64,000 nucleotides of DNA from Vibrio sp. Y2-5. GTDB lineage: Bacteria; Pseudomonadota; Gammaproteobacteria; Enterobacterales; Vibrionaceae. This document shows positions 1 to 8,435 of the stretch, piece by piece. The stretch spans positions 124,001 through 188,000 of the forward strand of contig NZ_JACVEG010000004.1 of NCBI RefSeq assembly GCF_014596725.1, read 5' to 3'. The position numbers were made by a program, and so were the translations under genes. The notes under the pieces are model-generated. The model was not told the origin of the DNA. It made no database searches and saw nothing but the letters and a program-made list of their open reading frames with translations. The number at the start of each line of letters is the position of its first letter. Positions within the stretch are counted from its first letter, which is position 1.

Positions 1-1
1 G

Positions 2-115
2 CTCTACGCACTGTATTCTCATCGTAATCCGCCACCTTTAGTCAAACTTTTCATCGAAACCGTTCAAGACACCATTGGCACCCCGCCTGTTTGGGAATCC
101 TATCTCAACGATTAG
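2..115 (+). CDS. LysR-family transcriptional regulator, C-terminal fragment
   Basis: An open frame runs in from the left edge and stops at the TAG at 113-115. Its 37 residues (LYALYSHRNPPPLVKLFIET then VQDTIG and a short tail) match the usual end of a LysR effector-binding domain, where a Y-x-H-R-x-x-x-x-x-V-x-x-F-I-x pattern is common. The DNA-binding domain lies outside the window, so target and effector cannot be named. The 300 bp that follow hold the promoter of the DUF3316 genes. Confidence 0.7.
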   Translation, partial: LYALYSHRNPPPLVKLFIETVQDTIGTPPVWESYLND

Positions 116-324
116 CTCGGCTCCATTAAATCTCACAACAATATATTTGTGTAAATTCAATAGGTAACCACCTATTCGCACCCTTTCGCATAAAATCATT
201 ACCATCATGTTTCCGACTCAATTCTAGTGTATGTTTTAACAAATACCGCTTTTTGACGAGTAGATCTTCTATCGAAATTTCAACCCCTTTATTGGTGCCG
301 TTTTGTCCATAGTAAAATGCCGAA

Positions 325-340
325 AGTGATCTTCATCACA
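325..340 (+). promoter_or_regulatory. Candidate CRP (cAMP receptor protein) site
   Basis: AGTGATCTTCATCACA matches the TGTGA-N6-TCACA consensus at nine of ten defined positions. It lies about 100 bp before the first DUF3316 start, with a CATAAT -10-like hexamer at 355-360. The site is seen directly; control by CRP is inferred from the consensus. Confidence 0.6.
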
Positions 341-369
341 CCTAAAAAATTGCTCATAATGCCCCCATC

Positions 370-393
370 GAATGACAGACAAATCTGACATTC
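370..393 (+). other. Hairpin in the leader of the DUF3316 genes
   Basis: GAATGACAGA and TCTGACATTC form a 10-bp stem with one mismatch around a CAAA loop, between the likely promoter and the start codon at 434. It could stabilise the transcript or be an operator; neither can be decided from sequence. Confidence 0.35.
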
Positions 394-433
394 CGTAAGA
401 AACAATAAAGTCTATTCTTCAAAGGTGAATATT

Positions 434-772
434 ATGAACAAACTAATGACCGTAGCAGCAGGCCTACTTTTATCAACTTCTGCATTTGCTTCTAACGTGA
501 CTCTACACAACGACACAACTGTAATGACTTCAAGTTTTGCTACTAAAGCAGAAGCATTAGATGCAGGTTTCAATGTTGCTCAAAACCTATCAGACATGAG
601 CCAAAACGAACTACGTATCCAACTACCAGTAGATGCTTACCAAAATGTAAACAACATCAACATCGATAACACTGAAGTAAAAGTTGAAGAGTTCGCGCTG
701 GCACGTGGTGAAGTTCAATACCGTGCTGTTGTGAATGTGGGTTACCACTTCAACGCTAAAGAAACACGTTAA
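434..772 (+). CDS. DUF3316-family exported small protein, copy 1
   Basis: A 112-residue protein of unknown function. Residues 1-20 form a signal peptide (MNKLMTVAAGLLLSTSAFA, cleavage likely after AFA), so it should reach the periplasm or outside. The mature part shares the pattern T-K-A-E-A-x-x-A-G-F, LRIQLPV, NINI and a C-terminal FNAKET with its downstream paralogue. The start is set at ATG 434, not the GTG at 425, because AAAGG at 421-425 is then correctly spaced and the next gene has the same arrangement. I assign the family from memory of Vibrio proteins of this size and pattern. A CRP-like site upstream suggests catabolite control. Confidence 0.75.
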   Translation: MNKLMTVAAGLLLSTSAFASNVTLHNDTTVMTSSFATKAEALDAGFNVAQNLSDMSQNELRIQLPVDAYQNVNNINIDNTEVKVEEFALARGEVQYRAVVNVGYHFNAKETR

Positions 773-822
773 TCAACACTTAAAAACCACTTTTAAAGTC
801 CATATTTCAAAAGGTAAATATC

Positions 823-1161
823 ATGAAAAACACTATCATTCTTGCAACAGGTCTACTTATCGCTTCTTCTGCTTTCGCATCAACAACAAGTGTAAGTGAC
901 AACGCAACTTTTAAAACTGAGACATACAGCTCTAAAGCTGAAGCTTACAATGCAGGTTTCGACCTTTCAGATTCAGTTAAAGCGATGGACCAAGCTCAAC
1001 TTCGTTTCAACCTTCCAGTGTCATCATACACATTGGTTAAGAACATCAATGTAGGTCAATCTGAAGTAACGGTTGAAGAAATTGCAAACAGCAACGGTGA
1101 CATTCAATACCGTGCTATCGTTGATGTGGATTATCAATTCAACGCAAAAGAAACAAACTAA
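823..1161 (+). CDS. DUF3316-family exported small protein, copy 2
   Basis: Also 112 residues with a signal peptide (MKNTIILATGLLIASSAFA). It aligns end to end with copy 1: S-K-A-E-A-Y-N-A-G-F, LRFNLPVSSY, KNINVG, VTVEEIA, DIQYRAIVDV and FNAKET are shared or conservatively changed, so the pair arose by tandem duplication. It lies 50 bp after copy 1 with an AAAGG ribosome site placed the same way. No separate promoter is obvious, so the two are probably co-transcribed from the CRP-like promoter upstream. The function is unknown. Confidence 0.75.
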   Translation: MKNTIILATGLLIASSAFASTTSVSDNATFKTETYSSKAEAYNAGFDLSDSVKAMDQAQLRFNLPVSSYTLVKNINVGQSEVTVEEIANSNGDIQYRAIVDVDYQFNAKETN

Positions 1162-1169
1162 GTGTCACT

Positions 1170-1200
1170 AAGCCTCGGGGATATGGATATCCCACGGCTT
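1170..1200 (+). terminator. Imperfect terminator after the DUF3316 pair
   Basis: AAGCC pairs with GGCTT and, inside, GGGAT with ATCCC, leaving a small internal loop. A pyrimidine-rich tract (ACTCTCTTCTCT) follows instead of a clean T-run, so it may be a weak or Rho-assisted terminator. Confidence 0.4.
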
Positions 1201-1447
1201 ACTCTCTTCTCTACAACCTCTTCCTTTCTACTCCCTAAACTTTATTCCTTTTGTATCTTTTCATTGCTCACTCGTTTGCAGCCCCAAATAACTGATTAAA
1301 AAATAAACCTTAGTACCAATTAATCTCACATCAAAATGAAACGTGTCGCAATAAAACATCATATAGTGATATATTCATCGAGGTTAATCGCTGTTAAATA
1401 AACGCTTATCCATTAACAGTAAAAAAAGGAATTTAAAAGGTAACGCC

Positions 1448-2068
1448 GTGGAACTACAAAATCTCTCTCGACCAGAATTAGCTATTGTATGTAAGCTTTT
1501 TGGAGCACTCTTTTACTACCCACCCAGAGATTTTAACCAATTCCCATTTGGAACTTACTTCGAGGAAGACGAAGTAGAAACACCGATTCAAGAAGTGAAT
1601 CAGGTTTTGAACAGCTTTAAGTTTACCAATCAACAAGCGTTGCAAGAGGAACATGACCGCTTGTTCACCATGAATGATGATATGCCCGCTCCTCCTTGGT
1701 CTTCTATGTATCTGGATAGAGAATCGGTCCTATTTGGTCAAGCACATAAAAAATATTGTGACTTCATTGAACACTGCGGTTTAGGGCTGCGTGAAGATTC
1801 AACCGACCCTGAAGACCATATCGGCCTGATGCTGATCATTCTGGGTATGCTGATCGAAGACGAGCAAGAACAACACGTCAAAGAGATGTTGGGAGATTAT
1901 CTTGTTACATGGTCTGGCTACTACTTTGCTAACCTGAAAAAGTGTTCGGCAGACAGCGTCTACTCAGAGCTTGCCGATCAAGTAAAACGTCTTCTAGAAC
2001 TGCTTTGCACAAGTTATTCGGCTCAAGTGCAAATTAAGAATAACTACTTTCATCCGGTTAAGGATTAG
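1448..2068 (+). CDS. TorD/DmsD-family redox enzyme maturation chaperone
   Basis: This 206-residue protein should be a cytoplasmic chaperone that binds the Tat signal or apo-form of a molybdoenzyme while its cofactor is inserted. The family signature is visible near residues 70-100: E-H-D-R-L-F followed by P-A-P-P-W-S-S-M-Y-L-D-R-E-S-V-L-F-G. The length is usual for TorD/DmsD proteins and there is no signal peptide. It starts at GTG 1448 behind AAAAGG with good spacing. msrA follows after 10 bp, so the two are probably one operon. No client molybdoenzyme gene lies nearby, so the specific partner cannot be named. Confidence 0.8.
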   Translation: MELQNLSRPELAIVCKLFGALFYYPPRDFNQFPFGTYFEEDEVETPIQEVNQVLNSFKFTNQQALQEEHDRLFTMNDDMPAPPWSSMYLDRESVLFGQAHKKYCDFIEHCGLGLREDSTDPEDHIGLMLIILGMLIEDEQEQHVKEMLGDYLVTWSGYYFANLKKCSADSVYSELADQVKRLLELLCTSYSAQVQIKNNYFHPVKD

Positions 2069-2078
2069 TCATTTTTCT

Positions 2079-2558
2079 ATGCAACAAATCTACTTAGCAG
2101 GTGGCTGCCTTTGGGGTGTTCAGGAATTCATCAAATATATCCCCGGAGTTATTGATACTGTAGCAGGCCGAGCCAATGGTGCCACTCACTCAACCAAGAC
2201 CGAATATGATGGTTACGCAGAATGTGTTCGAGTTCAATTTGACGAAACCATCCTTTCTGTCGAACAGCTAGTTGAACATCTTTTTGAAATTATCGACCCA
2301 TACAGTATTAATCAGCAAGGGCATGACGTAGGTTTAAAATACCGCACTGGTGTATACAGTGATGATCCTTCGCATTTAGATGCAGCAAATCAGTATATTG
2401 CCTCACGAAATGACGCAGAAAAGATAGTGGTGGAAGTGTTGCCATTGACCAACTTTGTTCCTAGCGACGAAGAGCATCAACATCGATTGACCCGAATTCA
2501 AGAAGACCACTACTTGTGTCATATCCCTTGGGATCTGCTGCATAAATACCGCACATAA
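2079..2558 (+). CDS. msrA: Peptide methionine sulfoxide reductase MsrA
   Basis: Reduces the S-epimer of methionine sulfoxide in free or protein-bound methionine. The catalytic motif is G-G-C-L-W-G at residues 8-13 with Cys10; most MsrAs have GCFWG, so the Phe is Leu here. Other family blocks are visible: Y-D-G-Y-A-E-C-V-R-V-Q-F-D, I-D-P and a late E-E-H-Q-H. At 159 residues and without a leader it is a short cytoplasmic form. The resolving cysteine is not obvious; Cys48 (approximately, in AECVRV) and the Cys near the end (YLCHIPW) are candidates. It lies directly behind the TorD-like gene. Confidence 0.88.
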   Translation: MQQIYLAGGCLWGVQEFIKYIPGVIDTVAGRANGATHSTKTEYDGYAECVRVQFDETILSVEQLVEHLFEIIDPYSINQQGHDVGLKYRTGVYSDDPSHLDAANQYIASRNDAEKIVVEVLPLTNFVPSDEEHQHRLTRIQEDHYLCHIPWDLLHKYRT

Positions 2559-2643
2559 ATGCCACTAAAGATCAACTTTTTGCCTATTTGGTTAACGTGT
2601 CTTTCAACTGCCAACCGTGGCTAATTGGTTAGTCGTTCGCTTC

Positions 2644-4158
2644 CTAACAACCGCAAACTTTTACTTTATTTCTCCCCGTATTCTTCGCATGATACAGAGC
2701 TTCATCGGATTGTTTGATAGCGATTTCGAACTCGTTTTTTTTGAATGGCTTAGCGCAGATACCAAAACTCGCCGTCACTTGTTCGTTGATTGGCAACATA
2801 TCAGCATTTTGTAGACTAACTCTTAGATTTTCAGCAACCATGCAAGCTTGTTCGATGGTGACGTTGGTTAACAAGACTAGAAACTCCTCACCACCCCAGC
2901 GAATAAGTAGGTCACTTTCACGAATATCAGATAGGCATTGACTAGCAGCCTCTAAAACTTCATCACCGATATGATGACCAAATCTATCGTTAATCGACTT
3001 AAATCGGTCAAGATCGATAAGAATAGAGACAAATTCCTGATTTCGAGTCTGCATGGTCAGCCATTGTTCAAGCATTAAGCGATTACCTACACCTGTAAGC
3101 TGATCTCTCGTTGCTATGTTTTCTAGCTCTTTTACCGCCAGTTCAAGAGCTTCCGTACGTTCTTGGACAATCTGCTCTAGTGTTTCGTTGTTTCTTTCCA
3201 GTTCTTTTGAAGTCTTTTCTAATTGTCGTTCGAAGCGTTTACTAAGAGTAATATCACTAAAACTCCCCACCATACGTATAGGATTGCCGTATTGATCAAA
3301 CTCCACCACTCGGCCTCGATCATGCACCCATAGGACTTCACCATCGGCACGTACCATTCGGTGTTCACTATCGTACTGGACGCCCTCTTCCAAAGCCTTG
3401 CCAAGAGCCATCATCATTTGTTTTGCATCAGTAGGGTGAATAAATCTTTTTAGTATTGACATGTCGTGAACACGCATATTGCCTTTTAGTCCCAACATGT
3501 CACACCATTTGCTATTGTGATGAACTTTGTTATTTACAATGTTCCAATCCCAAATACCCACGTTAGACGCTTCCATAGCAAAGTTATAACGTTTTTCACT
3601 TTCTTCAACCGCTTGATACGCATTTTTTAGCTCAGTAATGTCATGTGCAACGATCAATAATAGTTTGCTTCCATTCGGAGCGAGTATTGGTTTTTTAACA
3701 GATTGGTAATACCGAATTTCACCCGTTTCGGCGTTGGTAGACATTTCGATGGTAGTCGTTGTTTGACCTGATTCCAGAACTTCACGAGCACTTTTTATAT
3801 AAGACAAAATTTGCTCAACGTTTTCATTAAAGTCAGCGTCCGTTTTTCCTACCATTTGCTCTGGTGTTGACCCATACAAACTTGCTAAAGCCTTATTGCA
3901 GAGTAAAAATTGCCCTTCCCAGTTTTTTATACAAATGACATCCGGCGACTCATCGATCACCGTTCTAAACAGATTATATCCAGACATCGACACCATGAGC
4001 GCTGGTTGTTCACCGATGTTTGACTTAGGACCTCGAGCCCCACAATGACTGCACTCCAACGCATGCTTATGATCAGCAAATTTTTTCACTTGCAAGCTAT
4101 CACACTTGCAATGTGGACATTGGTCTTTGTTTGAATGAATTAAAGTGCTAAATACCAT
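2644..4158 (-). CDS. Sensor diguanylate cyclase with zinc ribbon and two PAS domains
   Basis: This 504-residue protein should make cyclic di-GMP from GTP. Order of parts: an N-terminal zinc ribbon (Cys14, Cys17, Cys36, Cys39), PAS 1 at about 65-175, PAS 2 at about 185-310 ending in a PAC-type SFSDIT segment, a coiled coil at about 310-345, and a GGDEF domain to the end. The active-site motif is GGEEF at residues 422-426, and an RxxD inhibitory site (RESD, 413-416) lies five residues before it, so product inhibition is expected. No EAL domain and no transmembrane segment are seen, which points to a cytoplasmic sensor. The ligand is unknown. It converges on msrA. Confidence 0.85.
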   Translation of the reverse strand: MVFSTLIHSNKDQCPHCKCDSLQVKKFADHKHALECSHCGARGPKSNIGEQPALMVSMSGYNLFRTVIDESPDVICIKNWEGQFLLCNKALASLYGSTPEQMVGKTDADFNENVEQILSYIKSAREVLESGQTTTTIEMSTNAETGEIRYYQSVKKPILAPNGSKLLLIVAHDITELKNAYQAVEESEKRYNFAMEASNVGIWDWNIVNNKVHHNSKWCDMLGLKGNMRVHDMSILKRFIHPTDAKQMMMALGKALEEGVQYDSEHRMVRADGEVLWVHDRGRVVEFDQYGNPIRMVGSFSDITLSKRFERQLEKTSKELERNNETLEQIVQERTEALELAVKELENIATRDQLTGVGNRLMLEQWLTMQTRNQEFVSILIDLDRFKSINDRFGHHIGDEVLEAASQCLSDIRESDLLIRWGGEEFLVLLTNVTIEQACMVAENLRVSLQNADMLPINEQVTASFGICAKPFKKNEFEIAIKQSDEALYHAKNTGRNKVKVCGC

Positions 4159-4768
4159 GGCCTACCAAGGACATCTTCATTGAATTACTGAGTATATTAA
4201 CAGGTCAATCATTAGCAATATGTCGGGATTGCGTTTAGTGGAATGTAGGAAAAAGGCGATCCATTCTAATACGTGAAAATATCGAAAACATATTAGCAGA
4301 TTGATTGGTTCAATCTTTCATTTACTAACGGCGCAGCTAGTGCTTGAATCAATTCAACCGACTTCACAAGAGTTCAAACTTCATCACATTTATAACATCT
4401 CATTTCGTTGGAATATTACATCATTGTTAGATTATTTTTGTCGCGCAAACAGGACATAAGTGACGCACAAAGAACAACCTTTATACAAATTAGCCCTCCT
4501 AAAGGCCAGTGTATTACAGTGTTTCGGCGTAAATATTTATAGATTAGATTAAATTGTTGTTAAAAATATTATTAAAATTGTGTAACATTCAATCCTGTTT
4601 TGGTTGTTTACTTACTACGGAAACATCCAAAAACGGGAGTTTTTCTACAGACAGTGCTCAATCCTAAAATACAACTAAAACTTTGAGCGAAAAGTGTCGG
4701 TAGCTGTAGAAAACTAAAGTGAGTTAAACACTTGTAATGTTTGCGATTTAGAGAGATTTAGCCCCAAA
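4159..4768. other. 610-bp divergent intergenic region before mqo
   Basis: This A+T-rich stretch carries the promoters of the diguanylate cyclase (minus) and mqo (plus). I find no convincing ORF. A short AAAAAC/GTTTTT hairpin at about 4631-4646 sits in the probable mqo leader, and the segment at about 4550-4580 is rich in GTTAA/ATTAA repeats that could bind ArcA, but this is weak. Confidence 0.4.
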
Positions 4769-6373
4769 ATGAGTAACGTAACTGGTCACAAAGGATTCAG
4801 CCAGCTTAGTTCTAATGCTGCAGAGAAAATGGTCGATGTGGTTTTAATCGGTGGTGGTATCATGAGCGCAACGCTCGGTACTTTAATCCAACAATTAGAA
4901 CCTAATTGGACTATTAATATGTTTGAGCGACTCGATAAAGTCGCAGAAGAAAGCTCCAATGGATGGAATAATGCTGGAACTGGCCATTCATCTTTAGCTG
5001 AATCAAACTACACACCACAGTCTGCCGATGGCGAAGTAACCATGGGTAAAGCGATAGAAATCTACGAACAATTTCAACTTTCCCGTCAGTTCTGGGCTTA
5101 TTTAGTTGAACAAGGTTTCATCAGCGATCCAAGTACCTTTATCAACAGTGTTCCCCACATGAGTTTTGTCACGGGTGAGAATAACGTCGATTTCCTTCGT
5201 AAACGTTACCAAACTCTTCGTAGTTCACCACTGTTCGATGGTATGGCCTACTCTGAAGATAAAGAGCAAATTAAGTCTTGGGCTCCTCTGCTTATGCAAG
5301 ACCGAGACGACAATCAGCCTATTGCAGCAACACGTTCACGCTTTGGGACAGATGTTAATTTTGGTGCGCTGACTCATCACATGGTTGATATTTTAAGCCA
5401 AAATGAAAACTTCACCTTAAGCACGAAACATGAAGTAAAAAGCCTGAACCGACAGTCTGACGGTACATGGAAAATCAGTGTTAAGAATTTAGACTCCAAC
5501 AGCATTCGCACTGTACACACCAAATATGTCTTCATTGGAGCGGGCGGTGCTTCACTCACTCTTTTACAAAAATCTGGTATCCCTGAATCTCGCCAGTATG
5601 GTGGTTTCCCTGTGGGCGGACAGTTCCTTGTCACTGAGAACCCAGAAATCGTAAAACAACATCGTGCAAAAGTGTACGGAAAAGCGGCTGTAGGCGCGCC
5701 ACCAATGTCGGTTCCGCACATGGATACTCGTTTTATTGATGGAAAAGAGGTCGTACTATTTGGTCCCTTTGCTAGCTTCTCTAGTAAATTTCTAAAAGAA
5801 GGTTCACTGCTTGATCTGTTCGGTTCTGTAACGCCCTCAAATTTGCTTCCAATGACTCAGGTTGGTCTAAAAAGCTTCGATTTGATCAAGTATCTGGTTG
5901 GTGAATTGCTTCAAAGCAATGAAGATCGAATGAAAGCACTGAGAGAGTTCTTCCCTACTGCTAAATCAAAAGATTGGTCTTTATGGCAAGCTGGCCAACG
6001 TGTACAAATCATCAAAAAAGTCGCGGGCAAAGGTGGCGAACTGCATCTTGGTTCTGAACTTGTTCACGCAGCGGATGGCAGCTTGACCGCACTTCTTGGT
6101 GCTTCTCCCGGAGCATCTGTGTCAGCCGCTGTAATGCTGGAGTTATTGCAACGTTGTTTTGCCGAACAAATGGCAACGGAAAAATGGCAGCAAAAGATCA
6201 AACAGATGATTCCTTCTTACGGTATCACTTTGAATGAGCATCCTGAGCTAAACCAAGAGATTCTGCTCAACACCAGCAAAGTGCTCAAACTTACTCAAGA
6301 CCTTGTTGAAGTGCGTTCAATCAAAGAAGAGATTGAAGAAACAGTTCAACCCACTTTCGCAACCACAGCTTAA
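4769..6373 (+). CDS. mqo: Malate:quinone oxidoreductase
   Basis: An FAD enzyme at the inner face of the cytoplasmic membrane that oxidises malate to oxaloacetate and passes electrons to quinone, a respiratory form of the TCA step. The 534-residue length suits the family. An N-terminal dinucleotide-binding motif is visible (V-V-L-I-G-G-G-I-M-S-A-T-L-G, about 24-37), then the Mqo-typical SSNGWNNAGTGHSSLAE segment at about 62-78 and a late L-L-G-A-S-P-G-A-S-V-S block. The gene stands alone with its own leader and a terminator behind it. The weak ribosome site is GAGAG before ATG 4769. Confidence 0.93.
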   Translation: MSNVTGHKGFSQLSSNAAEKMVDVVLIGGGIMSATLGTLIQQLEPNWTINMFERLDKVAEESSNGWNNAGTGHSSLAESNYTPQSADGEVTMGKAIEIYEQFQLSRQFWAYLVEQGFISDPSTFINSVPHMSFVTGENNVDFLRKRYQTLRSSPLFDGMAYSEDKEQIKSWAPLLMQDRDDNQPIAATRSRFGTDVNFGALTHHMVDILSQNENFTLSTKHEVKSLNRQSDGTWKISVKNLDSNSIRTVHTKYVFIGAGGASLTLLQKSGIPESRQYGGFPVGGQFLVTENPEIVKQHRAKVYGKAAVGAPPMSVPHMDTRFIDGKEVVLFGPFASFSSKFLKEGSLLDLFGSVTPSNLLPMTQVGLKSFDLIKYLVGELLQSNEDRMKALREFFPTAKSKDWSLWQAGQRVQIIKKVAGKGGELHLGSELVHAADGSLTALLGASPGASVSAAVMLELLQRCFAEQMATEKWQQKIKQMIPSYGITLNEHPELNQEILLNTSKVLKLTQDLVEVRSIKEEIEETVQPTFATTA

Positions 6374-6384
6374 GTGTATTAACC

Positions 6385-6429
6385 GTCAGTAAAGTTAACT
6401 AACTATTCTTATGTGTTAGCTTTACTGAC
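6385..6429 (+). terminator. Terminator after mqo
   Basis: GTCAGTAAAG (6385-6394) pairs with CTTTACTGAC (6420-6429), with an inner CTAAC/GTTAG stem and a TTAA bulge. The stem is long; the trailing sequence is only moderately T-rich. It may serve both mqo and the convergent AraC gene. Confidence 0.6.
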
Positions 6430-6512
6430 ATTATCATTTCCCCGCCTACCGAACCTTCTTGTTACATTGTAACTTAAAAGTAACTTCAAACTGTGCTGAG
6501 TAGAGTTTAAGT

Positions 6513-7514
6513 TTAGTGTTTACTACATTGATTACGCCACTGAGTTGGCGACAATCCTGTCCAATCTCTAAAATGACGACTGAACACAGATGCTTCAGCA
6601 TATCCTAGTTGAAGCGCAATATCGGTAATACTTTGAGCATGATCAGCCAGTGATTTTTCTGCTACTCGTTGCCTCACTTTCTGCAAAATTTTCCGATAAC
6701 TTGAGCCATAGTTTTTCAAGCGGGATTGCAAAACTCTCGGCTGTAAATCTAGTGCTTTAGCTACGGCTTCAACACTGCACTCACCTGTTGCGAGTAAACG
6801 AGAAATAAGTTCTGAAGCCTGATCATACAAGTTATTAGGATAACGTTTGTTTAAGTACTGAAGATGTTTTTCGAAATGACGCTCCAACAATTGGGGATCT
6901 TGATGAACTTTTGAGGTCAACTGGCTTGGTCTCAGCAATATTCCATTAAATGGCTCGTCAAAGAGTATTTGCGGTAATTCCGCATTTGGATTTATTGCCC
7001 TATCGGGAACTCGCGATTGAGTTAAGTGGAGAGTGAACCGACTCACATCACTATTGAGTATACTAGCAACAAAATTGGCAAGCTGAGCCACACTCAGTTG
7101 TATGACCTGTTCTTTACCTATCTCATTCTCTACATCAATGTTCAATGAGACCTGAACCCAACCATTGATTTCTTTGAGCTCTAGAGATACGCCAGATGAG
7201 TGTAAGTAGAGGTAGTCATTTACCTGTGAAAATAACTCTCCTACCGTTTTCGCTCTCAACAGCAACATAGGAATATCGCCCAGACTTTGTAAACTTTGCC
7301 TTTGTCCAAGCATCACGCCAAAAAGAGGTTGATTACATTGTAACGCAGCTATTTCCATGAGATCCGCTAACCGTGAGTAGGCAATGTACGTATCGGGGTC
7401 ACGAAACTGAGTCGCAGACAGACCTACTCGGTTCAATATATCTATTGGGTTTTGGTTTAGATCATGAACCAATCTGTCAAACTTGTCTGCTGCACCACTT
7501 CTAACGATATACAT
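6513..7514 (-). CDS. AraC-family regulator with arabinose-binding-type N-terminal domain
   Basis: A 333-residue transcription factor. The C-terminal 85 residues carry the double helix-turn-helix of the family (SITDIALQLGYAEASVFSRH and WTGLSPTQWR). The N-terminal part resembles the AraC-type ligand domain of OruR/ArgR-like proteins (Q-N-P-I-D-I-L-N-R-V-G-L near the start). The start is placed at ATG 7514 because the upstream extension to 7580 is hydrophobic and not family-like. It is transcribed divergently from the SDR-cupin pair with 131 bp between the starts, so it probably regulates that pair. The effector is unknown. Confidence 0.82.
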   Translation of the reverse strand: MYIVRSGAADKFDRLVHDLNQNPIDILNRVGLSATQFRDPDTYIAYSRLADLMEIAALQCNQPLFGVMLGQRQSLQSLGDIPMLLLRAKTVGELFSQVNDYLYLHSSGVSLELKEINGWVQVSLNIDVENEIGKEQVIQLSVAQLANFVASILNSDVSRFTLHLTQSRVPDRAINPNAELPQILFDEPFNGILLRPSQLTSKVHQDPQLLERHFEKHLQYLNKRYPNNLYDQASELISRLLATGECSVEAVAKALDLQPRVLQSRLKNYGSSYRKILQKVRQRVAEKSLADHAQSITDIALQLGYAEASVFSRHFRDWTGLSPTQWRNQCSKH

Positions 7515-7645
7515 ATTCCAACTCAGTAATGTTAACCAAATGTGAATGCAATATATCAAAAAACCTTCGTGAAAAATCAAGTGAACAGAAATTTCATGAT
7601 GTAGATTACGAAAACGTTAACATTTCATTAACAGGAGTAAGTGCA

Positions 7646-8407
7646 ATGGATCTTTTCAACAAAGTCGCCATCGTTACGGGTGCAGCTGGTGGTATTGGTA
7701 AATCTATTATTAATCAGTTACTTGAAAAAGGCGTTAAAGTGCTTGCAGTCGATTTGACGGAGAAATCCCTTGATATCTATCAAGGATTTGACGAACAACA
7801 ACTGCAAACTTTCGCTGCTGATGTCACAGACTTCAACCAAGTAGAAGCCGCAGTGAAAGCCGCTTCGACACTATTTGGCTCATTGGACATCATGATTAAT
7901 AACGCTGGTATTGGTATGGCTAAACCACTACTAGAACACGATCCTATCCGTGATTTCGAGCCAACGACAAAAGTTAACCAAAATGGCGTGTACTACGGAA
8001 TTTTGGCTGCTGCACGTCAATTTAAATCGCAAGGATCTAAAGGTGTCATTCTCAACACATCATCGGTCTATGCACAAATGGCTTCTGAAATGACGTTCAC
8101 TTACAACGTCAGTAAAGCGGCCGTTGATATGATGACCAAATGTGCGGCGCTTGAACTTGCTCCACTTGGTATTCGTGTGGTCGCAATCGCTCCGGGGCGC
8201 GTGGACACACCGATGCTCCGTCAGTATGAAGCTCTGGGACTTTGGGAACACATTAGCAAAGAACAGATGCGTCAAACATTCACTCAACCTGAAGAGATCG
8301 CTAATGTGGTGACTTTCTTAGTCAGCGACCAAGCAAATTGTATAAACGGTTGTACTGTTAGTGCATCTGATGGTTTCGAAAACTTCAAATACCCTCTTTT
8401 GGGATAA
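7646..8407 (+). CDS. Short-chain dehydrogenase/reductase (SDR)
   Basis: A 253-residue classical SDR, NAD(P)-dependent. The cofactor motif TGAAGGIG is at about 12-19, an Asp for adenine binding lies in the second strand (VLAVDLT), NNAG is near residue 88, and the catalytic Ser and Y-x-x-x-K (YNVSK) follow at about 140-160. The start is at ATG 7646 behind AGGAG; the frame is open further upstream but lacks family sequence there. The cupin gene follows after 28 bp with its own strong ribosome site. The substrate cannot be told from sequence. Confidence 0.87.
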   Translation: MDLFNKVAIVTGAAGGIGKSIINQLLEKGVKVLAVDLTEKSLDIYQGFDEQQLQTFAADVTDFNQVEAAVKAASTLFGSLDIMINNAGIGMAKPLLEHDPIRDFEPTTKVNQNGVYYGILAAARQFKSQGSKGVILNTSSVYAQMASEMTFTYNVSKAAVDMMTKCAALELAPLGIRVVAIAPGRVDTPMLRQYEALGLWEHISKEQMRQTFTQPEEIANVVTFLVSDQANCINGCTVSASDGFENFKYPLLG

Positions 8408-8435
8408 GAAATTAATAAAAACAAGGAAGAGAACA

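Noticed and set aside
7529..7645. Upstream extension of the SDR frame
   Set aside because: A strong AGGAG sits before ATG 7646 where the SDR fold begins, and the extension would overlap the AraC promoter.
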